Positions 37,401 through 49,400 of a stretch of DNA of 64,000 nt are shown here, one piece after another. The translations under genes and the position numbers were made by a program. The first letter of the stretch is position 1. Every line of letters begins with the position of its first letter. The stretch spans positions 1,963,501 through 2,027,500 of the forward strand of contig OZ035961.1 in the NCBI GenBank assembly GCA_964034945.1. The letters run 5' to 3'. The notes under the pieces were generated by a model. It was not told the DNA's origin and searched no databases. It saw nothing but the letters and a program-made list of their open reading frames with translations. Origin of the DNA: Chrysopilus asiliformis. Lineage: Eukaryota > Arthropoda > Insecta > Diptera > Rhagionidae.

Positions 37401-40400
37401 GCGAAGGGAGGGAGGGCGGCGGGGGGGGGGTAAGGGACGGGGGAAAAGTGATTTCGAAACTTAGTTTTTGCACTATGTTACTCTTTCGCGAGGAAACTAC
37501 CGAACCGATTGGCCTGAAGTTTAGCTCCAACATAGACCATAAAAAAAATTGAAAAAACTTAACCCGGCAACGACGGGTATGCAAGCTAGTAAAACATAAC
37601 AAAAATGAATAAAAAAAGAAACACACAAAAAAAAACCACGTCATGTTATTTTAGGCTCTTCGGACCCTCCTCCACCGCTCGATACATTTTTTTTAGCAAT
37701 TGTTTAAATAGACCTTAAGCTATCACACTACGACAGACCCCGCCACTCAAAAGTTTGAGGTATTCTACGGACAGCCCCTTATACACTTAAAAAAATTGAA
37801 TTCTTTGAAATGTCTGCTAAACTAAAACTAAATTTTAGTTTTTCATCATGTTACTTGAGACAAAAACTTAATATAACAAAAAATAATTTGCGAACTTGAG
37901 AAATAACGACTGGTTTTTGGTAAGACTGGTAAGCAAAAAACCATTGATAGTACGACACACTTACAGGGTTATCAGACGGAGGCAAAATTCGTTTCACACA
38001 CGTCAAAAAAATCGTCGTAACACAGGTTATCACACGGTGTGTAAACAAAAATTCTGTCACAATTTAAGTTATCAGACGGTGTGAACTGGTGTGATAATTT
38101 TGTGACGTCAAAATTACGTCACTTCTCACATGTGTGAGGGTTTTGTGTGCTCGTCTGATGCTAGCTTTAGGCTCTTTTTTTATCCTTTAAAAAAATGCGA
38201 CTAAATTGGTTCAACTAGTATAGAAAATCCTGGAAATAGTTTTCTTGGTTTGTACCTCCGGTGTGTGGGAGTGCTTTTTTTATTTTGGTTTATTCAAGAT
38301 TTTCGTTACGAAGGAACTGAGTCGCGAAGAACGTTAAGCGGGATCATCAACGAGAAATTTTCTTTGGCAATGGTCCTATGTTACACACAAAAGGTCGTGA
38401 TTGCAATGTAGGAAACCCCGTATATAAAAGAATCAAGAGAAAAGAAATTACGTCTGAGTGCTCTTACAATTTACTTGGCTCATAAGGAATTCACTCCATA
38501 GTATTACCATCGACATTACAACGGGATTAGATATAGCTTATTTTTCTTTCTGTTTTTGTGGTACAGCCGAAGCTTTAACACAATTTCGCCGTAATATTTC
38601 ATCCCCAACAATAAACCCCTAATGACAGTTCTTGAGGGTATACGCTTACATAAGGGAGTTTGAAGTTTCTGTTATAGGCGCAATCTATTCGCACCTGTAT
38701 ATCTCTTATCGTTAGCCAGACGGACGAGATACCGATTCAGGAAAAGGTGTAATTCGGTTTTCATACAACAGCAACGACGACCATCGTCTGGAAAAGTTTT
38801 ATTGCCTTTCATTAGGTAAAGTAAAATTGTGTTACATATTTGAATTGTTATTATTGTACTTGCACCTAATTTAGTTTCTGACCTTATGTATGTGTATACT
38901 AATTATCTACCAAGGGACGAAGGGCATACATAGTATTGAATTTTTAACCTTTTCGAATCATATAAAATGGAAAAATACAAATTTGATCAAGGTAAAAAAA
39001 TCTCCTCTAAACACACTATCTTCATAGAGTAGTAGAGATAGAGAAAGGAAGACAAAAACGTTTATAGAAGAGACAGAGAATTATAGTATCTAATAAAATG
39101 GGTAATTTTAATAATTTAGTTGTAGTGTATATTCATAAAATACTTATGTTTGTTTTTTTATGTAAAATATTTAGAGAAGTTGTAAATGCATAATGTAATG
39201 TTATATGTATAAATATTATGTATGAATTTAAGTGGATAGCATTAGTATAGTTGAAGACAAATTCATGCTCTGTTAACACGTTGGCTATCATGTGAGTCAC
39301 CGGTGATCGCAGCGTGTCACCCACTGGGACAATGTGAGCCACCGGTGTACACACACTATTGTCATTACCGTCAGTTTCTCAAGTTCCATGGTTGAGTGCA
39401 GTCGCTCGTGCGGTAAAAAGGGGTTTTTTTTGTGGAGCATATTTCATGTGAAAAATTTGTTGTTCGTTTTTGTCTGTATTGATCTTGTGTTCACTGGCGA
39501 CTCACATTGTACAGAAATGATTTTTGCGTTTTTTCCCAGTGTATACTAGCGGAGTAAGCGTTTTTTTGGCTGGTAGCCAACGTGTTAAGGTGAAAATTGG
39601 AATCATAAATAAGCCGAGTGAAGTATAGATATTATAAAGTTAAAACTGAAAAAAAGCTTTTAAATTTATATATGTATATTATATAATATGAAATACAAGT
39701 AGATTTAGTACTTTTAGATGGATGCTAAACTACAAAAGCATGACGTCCAGGCTATAAATTATTAACGGAAATGGCATTTAACGGAATTAACTAAATTACA
39801 ACGAAATGACTAACCTTGAGCTAATTCCGAATGGACCATCATTGATTGATGACCGCCACATCGGCAAATATGTTGGCCTCCACGGTGGCTGCTCCACGGG
39901 GCCCTTTGTAAAAAACTATTCCAAAGATTTCGGACTTTTGTCTGGAGACCACTACTACCGGGGCCACCGGAAACGCCACCACCACCACCACCACTACCAT
40001 TTGCGATGCCAGTGCCATCATTGGCCGTTTCATGACATCGACAGGGATGACTCTTTTTCACAGCCCTTTTCCGTTCATGAATTGGATCCGGCGATGTTAC
40101 ATCACTGTCAACCACAATGCAAATGCCTCCACGTCGTTTCAAGGACGCCTTCATTCGAGGACCTTTTGATCATAATCAGAACAAGTTTGTATCGTTTTTA
40201 AGCGTTACACTTTTTCTTTGTTTAAATTCAACTACTTTTTAACTAATTTTATTCTATGTTTCTAACATTTAAATTAAATTTCATTTAGCGCTCTAGGAGG
40301 GCATGGCGACTAACAATTAAAAACAACAACAACAACAAGTGATTGATTTATCGTTAAATGGATAGTAGCTATTTTTTTTTCTGTTGTGACGCAATTTTTA

Positions 40401-43400
40401 TTTTATTTCTATTCTATTTTATATAGCTGTTAATGTTTTTTTTTAGATTATATGTTTTATATTAAGCGATAGAGTTGACTTTAAAATTCGTAAATGACAA
40501 TGAAAAACAAATTTAATAATGTGTAGGTATTGATCTTGATTAAGCCTATTTAACAAATTCCGGGGATATTGGTTATAAGAAATAATTTAATATGTACAGT
40601 AGAAATGTGCCCAAAAAATGTCTCGGTTTATGAACAAAATTTGAGTTCTTGGACAGGTGTGAACGCCCTTCAGAAACGGATTACGTTTACGGACCGAGGA
40701 GTAATATATTTTCTTCAATAATTACTTTTCATAAAACTTGATTCTGGGCACCAATCATGTATTCCGTCGCGTCTCTGTCTTTCGACTTCGACGCAGCTTT
40801 TAACTCTTGACTTCGCCATATCTGCAGCTTGAAATTTCGCGGAATCGTCACTATGAATCGAAACGTGATTCTGACTGTCACTCCAGGAAATTTGAAGATG
40901 CTGATATGGCGAAGTCAAGAGGTGAAAGCTACGTCGAAGTCGAAAGACAGAGACGCGTCGGAATACATGATTGGTGCCCTGGAAAATTGTGTAACTACCG
41001 TGAAGATAAATTTCACGTAGTTTGAATTTTGAATTCTCTTGACCAACCAGATCTTATAAAAAAAAACTTTAGAGAAATTTGAATATTTTCAGTAGTGTAC
41101 ATTATCGGCTGTAGTTGCCAACAGACCGCCCCGGCCGTTCAAATATTTGTTTTGCTTCAATATTTCGCAAATTTTGAAGGGTTAGGCGAATTTTCGTCAA
41201 TGCTTCATATCGATGACAATTCTACTAAATTATTGGGTCGGTTGAGGGGATTAACAAGCAAAGTCTTTTAAGCCAAGTTAAAGTCAGTCAAAATGCAAGT
41301 AAAATTTCTGGTACCTACCGAAATGTGAACACCAGAATTACAAACCCATTCTATCCCCTTACAACACACTGCCTGATTTTTATTCAATCAGTTTTTTCCC
41401 TTTTTGTTTTGTAGGTTTATTTGATTTTTCTTAAACGCAAAGTAACATCCCGTGTTTTTGTCATCCGACCCGTGCGCGAATTTGAATAGCTGTTAAAGGA
41501 CCTAAGCCAGAAAAGCCCTGACTTTAAGGTTGGGATGGTAAAAAAATTGGGTGGTGTTTCGAGGGCGCGTAATATAGCATAGTGAAAACTGTAGTGAAAA
41601 CCCCATTTAGAGTGACAGAACGCGTTAATGCGACAGAAATGAACGAATTTTTGCTGAAAAGCTTTCTGTTTAGGGATGGACTTTTTGATAGCGAAACGTC
41701 ACAATACAATTCATTGTAACGCAATGGGGACAGAAAAGTGGTAACAAAATGAGTGAAAATGTAATCAAGTCTAAATCGTGCAAACAATGTCAGATTTGAC
41801 TGGATAAATAAAAGCTTAAACGGGTTGTGACAGCTTTATGCAAACAGATAAACTTTCTGCGATAATTTCTAATGTTCACTGGCTTGGTTTGCTTTCCACT
41901 GTTCAACTGTTTTCATGCTCAATTCAACTAAATAAGTCCCTAAAGGTCGAATTTGGTGTTTTCGTTTAGAATTTTAGGGCTGGCTGGTTAATTGCAGCAC
42001 ATTTCGGTTGATTTGTCAAGTTGGAAGTAACGAGAGTTAAATAAATAAACCCAGTATATCATTTAATTTCCACTTGAAAATTTGAAATTTTCACTTTACC
42101 TTCGCCCTTTTTGAAATTGTCATTTACATTAAAAGCGATTAAAATCCTTCACAATGACAACTTTATTCATTAAAGCACTTTTTCTTGAATTTCTATTGTA
42201 TAAACTTATTTAAATCAAGGCCTAAAAAGTTTTTCTGTGAACTCGTTCTAAGAAAATACATTTGACGGGACGAAAAAAATCGATTTTTTTGAAAAAAAAA
42301 CTTCAAAGTAAAAATGTCCTCGGAATTTTAGACGCTTTTCTGCAATTTTAAAATTTAGAGCAAATACCAATATTATAGAAAATATTCTTAATAAAACTTT
42401 TTGCCACTATTACATTAAATAAAAATTGTAAGACTAAAAAGTGTTTAGAATACGATTTGACAAAACTTTTTCATTATACTATTATTACTTAAAAAAAAAA
42501 AATTCCAAGAAAAAGGAAAAAGAAAGAGAAATAAAAGGTTGTCTCGATGCAAGAAAACTGTTACATAAGTTTCAAAATACGGTTTATAACGAACCTCAAT
42601 ATAACGAAACCTCTATACAGTGAAACATGTAAAAGGAGGACAAAGTTCCGGGGTACCCTACTAGTAGTAAATCATACTAATATATAAAAATGAGTTGGTG
42701 TCTGTCTGTCCGTCTGTCTGTTCCTCTTTCACGCAAAAACGGCTGAACCGATTGACTTGAAATATGGCATGTTCGCCTGGGGTCCAGCCCCAACATAGAC
42801 CCATTAAAAAGTAGCCCGAGAGGAGGAGGAGTAAGGGGGGGGGGGGGGGTAAAGTCATCTCGAAACTTAGTTTTCCCTCTATGTTACTCTTTCGCGGGGA
42901 AACTACTGAACCGATTGGCCTAAAATTTAGCTCCAACATAGACCATCAAAAAAAAAAAACAGATTTTTTTTAGAAGGAAACAGCTTTAAAATTTTCTGAA
43001 CAGTTTCAAAAATTATTATTTTATATTTCGAAAATGTTCAGAAAATTTCAAAAAAACTCTGAAAAACGTACACCTATGCTATTAGAAACAGAAACATCTG
43101 CTCGAAGTTCTTCTACCAATATTGGTTAAAAAACGATTTTAAACGATGGATCAATAAAAAAATTGCAAATTTGTCACAATATTGTCAATCATTCTAATAA
43201 CCCGATAATTTCAGTTTATTTTGGAAATATACTCGCATGGACACAACTTTATGCTTGTATAGATAAAGAATGTTTTTGAACCCAAGTTTGAAATTATAGA
43301 AATATTTGGAAAATATCCCAAATAAGTGGTGAAAATTGCTTTTAAAAATTCAATAAAGAAGTTGATTGATAGGGTCAGAATGACTTTCATGTCACATCTG

Positions 43401-46400
43401 GCCTTGACATTATGGAAAATGTAAACCACAGTATCCCGCCCACAATATTTCATTCAGCCAACTTTTGGGGAAAAAAGGGAGACATGGCGAAAATTTATAA
43501 TGGCAATGATCGATGATGCAGTCAAAATTCTAATAACAAAAAAGGGCCAATAACAGCAACAGTAAATGGTTTCTAACCGCAAGTCAAAGAACGTGAAAAT
43601 TTTAGCGACACGCGATTTTCGCGTTTATTTTTCATTATTATTGAAGAATAGTAAGGGGTGACCAAGGACCAAAGGAGAATCTATAGCGATACGTCTTTTT
43701 GACTTCTTTCAAGTAAGATTTACGCAAGAGTATTTAAGAGTTTTTGTAACTTGAGCGGATCTGGGATGAACGGCAATATTCTCGTATTCCAGTGGGATGT
43801 TGGAAAAATATCCCCATTTTCATGATCTAGTATGTATTTGGTTTTGGGTTGAGGTCGACGTTCTGGTTATTGTTGGCGCCATGAAAATGAGCAAATCTAA
43901 GACAGTTCGGGTGCCATTTGTGCAGTACATTAACCCCTCTTTATTTTCACTTATTTGGCATTGTGTGGGTGATGGCTATACTAAATGAAGGGATTATGAA
44001 TAAAATGGAGGCAAAATGTCTACCTTGACCGTTCGTCGAAGGACGGATGCTAAGGGAACGATCGTCACAATGCTAAAAATCCCATTTAAAACGGACCATA
44101 AAGCCTTTCCTATTATAATAAGACCTATCATAATATCATCCGCGCATAAAAAGGCGGAAATTGCGTTATCTGCTATCATATAGAAAAAATAAAAAAATAA
44201 TAATAATAAAAAAAAAGAAGATGAAAAGTGGATTTCACTTTTGCTGATGCTCATCGGTCCCATCTTTCGCTCGACCAATGTGCTCAGATTCGAAGAAACT
44301 TTCTACCGATACTTTTTTTCTTAGCGTTGCGCAACACTTTATAAGAAAGGGAAGAAAAAAAGCTTTCAGAAAAAGGGAAAGTATCCAAAATCATAATACT
44401 CCCGTAAGAATGATTCGAATAAATTTTTGGCAATTGTTTAGCCCCGCGGGGCACATTTAAGCGTTTCAAAAGCACTCCACTAGAATTTACTTGTATACCT
44501 ATTCACGCTGCTGTCTGCTCCTCTCCGTTAACTTTTCTTCCTTCGCATGAACAATCGCAGATAATAATCTTTTTTTCCTTATTTTTGCTTTTTTCTTACT
44601 TTTTTTTTTAAAGAAATGTCTACCAATTATTTAGACAGACTTTGCAGTTTATTTTTTGTTTTTGTTTCATCCACATAAATTTTTCCCCTGAAACACATGA
44701 GATTTAAAGGAAAAATCTAACTTGCACGACTTTTCATTCCTATTATAAAAATTCTAATAGAAAACTTTTTTTGCAGGGATTCATTGAACTTCGATTTTGA
44801 TACTTGGGGTGCCAATACTGCGCAATTGTTTGCTGTAAGTACATAAATTATAATATTAATTTAAGTTTCTTTTCGTTTTTATTTTCTATGTTTGTTTTTC
44901 GATGATTTTCAGTACGGTTTTTTTTGTTGCTGTTAATTCATAGATACGTTCTACGTTCAATGCTATTAAAAAGAGCAAAAATATAGGTAACAATATATTA
45001 ATTTCAAATCAAAAACATTGGAAATGTTGATATTTTGTTGCTTTTAGATGATATTAGGTGGGTTCTTAATACTTTTTAATACTTTAACGGAAGAGCCTTT
45101 TTTCCTACCCACTCACGGACGAATATCATTTGCAAACCTTTCATTTAGTGATTAAATTAAAGCGGTGATTTTTTTTTTGTCGCGATTTCCCTTTTTCTCT
45201 GCCTTGCTGTTTCCATAACAAAGTATTAGGTTCGACAGAATTAAGACAGAAAACGACCCCACGCAGAATATGGGACAGAACTTTGGCCTACTTTGAAATT
45301 TTTGAACTGCCGTCGTTTATGAAGAAAAAAATAAATAAATTACTTTTTAATTGAGAGTTTCAGGAAATAGTATAAGTAAGATTGGGCATAAACTTTGGTT
45401 TAGCGAAATCTTTGGTTAAGATGGCTACCCCAAGTAGCACCGATGGGTAATTGAGCCCTGTCGAAAAACTACGCGGCCTATTATCAGTCGAGAATTCCGA
45501 TTCATGCCGTATTTAAATCAACTGAAGACGTCTTTTTCTATAAAACATATCTTCTGGACGAGAAGAAAACCGAACGATTTCTTGATCGAAGCATAGAGAC
45601 AAACTGAAAGCATAAACTAATAGATTGACATCTTATAGGGCGTAATTGTCGTCTAAGGCCTATATTACACACGGCAACTTTAAGCGGCGACTTTTCTTAA
45701 GTATAGGCGCGAGAAGTGAGGGAAGCGGTGGCTAATGTCGCCAGTTCCGAAAGTAGAAACAAGGCGACAAAATACGCACACAAGCACAAAATCACAAAGA
45801 ATGGGTTCGTTCTTTACACAACTTCACACACACACATGAAACACTCACTGTGTAATATACAGAAGTTTCCGGCAACTTGTCTCCGCGCGTAGCACAAACG
45901 AGCAACTTTTTGTATTTTGTATCGGTTTAAAGTTGCCGTGTGTAACATAGGCCTAAGAATCCCGGTTGGGCGTTCGCTGACTAGAGCGAAACAGAAAATA
46001 AAGCGCGAAGTTCAAACCTTTTTCGAAAGTAAGCAACACCCAAGCATATTCCAAGGAGAAAAATCGTGTTTGGAATCATTCCTATATTCTCTAGTAGGCC
46101 AAATTTCAGCAATCTCTTCTATATTTTCAGATCACTTTGTATAAATACTTGTAACAGGACAACAAAAAAAACGAAATGATTCCTCAATTGTCTGGGAAGC
46201 TTTCGTATCTAACTCTCCAAACTTTTTAGTGAAAGTGCCAGAAATTTTATGGGAATCGTAACAACCCATATGTGAAGATTTCCAATTTTTGGTGGAATCA
46301 GCCCAAATATTTTAGGAATTGTTCCGTTTTTTGGAAAAAAATGTATTATTTTTTATTGGAATATTAAATATTAATCGCTTCCATTCAATTTTTGTAATTC

Positions 46401-49400
46401 GCATTTGAACATTTTTGAAATAGTAAAATTCATCAAAATTTAGTGTCAAGACTTTATTGGGAAAGAAAAAAAAATCACGAATTTCTCGTTAAAAACAAAA
46501 GACTTTCGGTTAAAATTTTAGATTCAATATTGGCGCCCAACATTTCGCCCAATAGGTAGGAATTTGTGTACGAGGCGTCCACACTACGCAATATTGGGTT
46601 CCTTGGGACAATCTGCAACATAATCGTAAATACAGTAGAATCCCGATAATTCGTACCCCGATAATTCGTACATCCCGCTAATTCGTATGAATTTGCTGGT
46701 CCATTGAAATACGAATTATCGGGATTCTACTGTTTTGCAGATGGGAGGAGAATTTCTTCAAAATTCTTGTCAGTAAAACAGAAATATCGTAAATTAAGCA
46801 ATTTTTTATAAAGCCTCAATTTAAGCATTTGACATTTTAAATTTTTTTTAGCAATCTCTATTATTGTGACAATAAATTAAATTAGGAATTTCAGAGATCC
46901 GTGTTTAATTAATCTTGAATCTGAAGACGCTTATGAAAATTCGAATAGATATGGGTTAATATCAAATTGAATTCAGTAGCGCAAGAAAATCAATTTAATA
47001 ATTTAAATATAATCAGAATTCTATAATTCAAATAGAATCAGAATCTATCAAGTGTGTTGGAGGAGCGGGACTAAAAGTGAAAAAAAAAACATATTAATCT
47101 CTTGATGCCAAATAGTCAAAATTACTGACAGCAGTGTACATTTTGTCTATAAACACATCTAATCGTCTAAAAATAACACGAAATTATGTAGAGTCACCTT
47201 GCCTCCGTCGATGTCGGTCGTATCAAGAATTTATTGTAAACCTTTGTCGCAGTAAATGCTGTGTTCATGGAAACGATCTAATAGCTACATATCATTCTTA
47301 AATATTAATTTAATTAAACGACACTAATAAATCATAACAATTTGCTTTTAAGCAAGCTTGACATAACTAAAAGTGTGTGGGGGGCTACAGAGCGGGACGT
47401 TTACGTTGGATACACGTCGAAATCAAAAGATTTCAGGCAGGAAGACTATTAATACAAGTATAAATGCTTTGGCATTGAGATGGGGGTCTGATAGCTCCAC
47501 ACACCTGCTCCAATGACAGCCTCATATAAGAACCTTAGCCTAAAGTCACTACCACCTATTTTCACTCGAACCGAAATAGCCTGTATGTTTTGCCTTTGAA
47601 TTTCTCATTGGCTGGCGGTAGACGAGAAATATGTGTATGGTTAAAATGATTACATACGTACAAACATACAGTAAAAGATGAGTCACTGTATTTTTTTTCA
47701 TAAAGTAGGAAATTGTAACATAATGATCCAATTACCAAGATCTAAAACTTTTCAAATGGTAAAATTTCAAGTTACAATGTTTGAAAATTGGTTGTGGCGA
47801 AAAAGGAAGAAGAAACATCTATCACAAATCATGTGATTTCATTTAAAATATAAACATTACATTAAAAAAACGTCTTGTTCTCTGAAATAACGCATTTAGA
47901 TGGAAGATAATGATTTTTCAAATTGAAATCACAATTAATTTAAAAGATTTTGAGTGCTTGGATCACATCTTTGACAAAAAATATAATATCATATTTCATA
48001 TTTTGACATAAAAAAAGTATACAATATCATTGATTACACTGCTTAACAGAAACATACTTTTCTGTAGTGCCAAATGTGTTACAACCTTTTAAAGATAATT
48101 TGACATCTCTGATTTTGAACCTAAAAGTGGTTTGGCCAGATTGGTTCCGGTTCTTTAGATAGTCAAGAAAAAAAAATTGTATTTTCGCATCAATAGACTG
48201 TGTTGACATTAGGATTCACTTTGAGGCGGCACGTCATTCGCTCCGGCCAAGTGAGGGTGAGGGACGCAGTGGGGAGGGAAACCAAAAAGAGCGAACGAAG
48301 TTTAGATTGAGTGTGTTTACATTAGGACTCACTTTGAGGCGGCACGTCATTCGCTCCGGCCAAGTGAGGGTGAGGGACGCAGTGGGGAGGGAACCAAAAA
48401 GAGCGAACGAAGTTTAGATTCACTTAAAATTATCGGTCGCAAACCGGTTTTTGAGTCTGGTCGTTGAAACCTGTGTCTTTAGTTTTGTTGATGAAACTGG
48501 TTTAGTGAATCCAGATGAAGCGAACCGTGTGCACACGGCAGGAAAATGACGAAAGACGTGCCGCCTCAAAGTGAGTCCTAATGTAAACACAATCTTTGAA
48601 ATCTGTTGGACTTTGGCGTCGTAAATATAGAGTTTACAGGCATTAGTTTGCAAAATTGGCAAGAGAGGTTCTGCACATTTATATGTACCAATTTTTGAAA
48701 GTGTGGATAATATACGATAGACATAAAATCGTAAAGTGGCAAAAAAGATATATGATACGGCAAGAATTTTTTGCTGACTATTTATATGACGTGCTTAGTC
48801 GTTAGCCCTTCCTTCTGTGAATGATTCTGTGATAGAAGAAATACTTTATCGTACCTGCAATCTGCTTTATCTATACTATTCACTATGTGGAGATTTTCCG
48901 AGAGTTTGCTATACATAAAGTTGCAAACGTCATTCTATGTCAACTGCCATAGTTTGGTAAAAGGCGAATACATCAAACTTTTTGTTTTCATCTGGGGAGT
49001 AAACGAATTACAGTAATGAATTTAACTTGTTTTTATGGAACCTACAGAAATTTGTTCTAAAAAGGATAATCCATTCACTGTCATAAAAGTACGAGTATGT
49101 GTAACCAGTGCTATATATATTGACGCAATATGGTGGCTTTCAGGACATTTTCTTTCTATATGAAAGTCTATCAGTATGTTTGCATGACTGGCATATTTGT
49201 CCAGCTAGACTACTTTAATCGCTTAATTAATATTTCCCTTTGAGTTTTATCTTGAACCGATTAGAATCATGCTTTGTGCCAAGCCAATGTTTGATGGGGA
49301 TAGAAAACAGCCCTTTTCGGCTCAAAGCGGTAGGCAGCAACTCGGGGCCTCATCACTGGCTATGAAAAGGATCGATCGACTTTCATGATAAATTGCTTGC

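Noticed and set aside
37168..37644. 158-codon minus-strand ORF with [14 protein letters not shown].. (similar ORFs in every Helitron copy)
   Set aside because: Recurs with frameshifts in each Helitron copy because the DNA repeats; no coding constraint visible.
39806..40201. Plus-strand His-rich ORF of 131 codons
   Set aside because: It is the antisense of the distal ICL3 exon (39815-40162), which has matching splice phases on both sides; the His run is the complement of Gly/Val codons.
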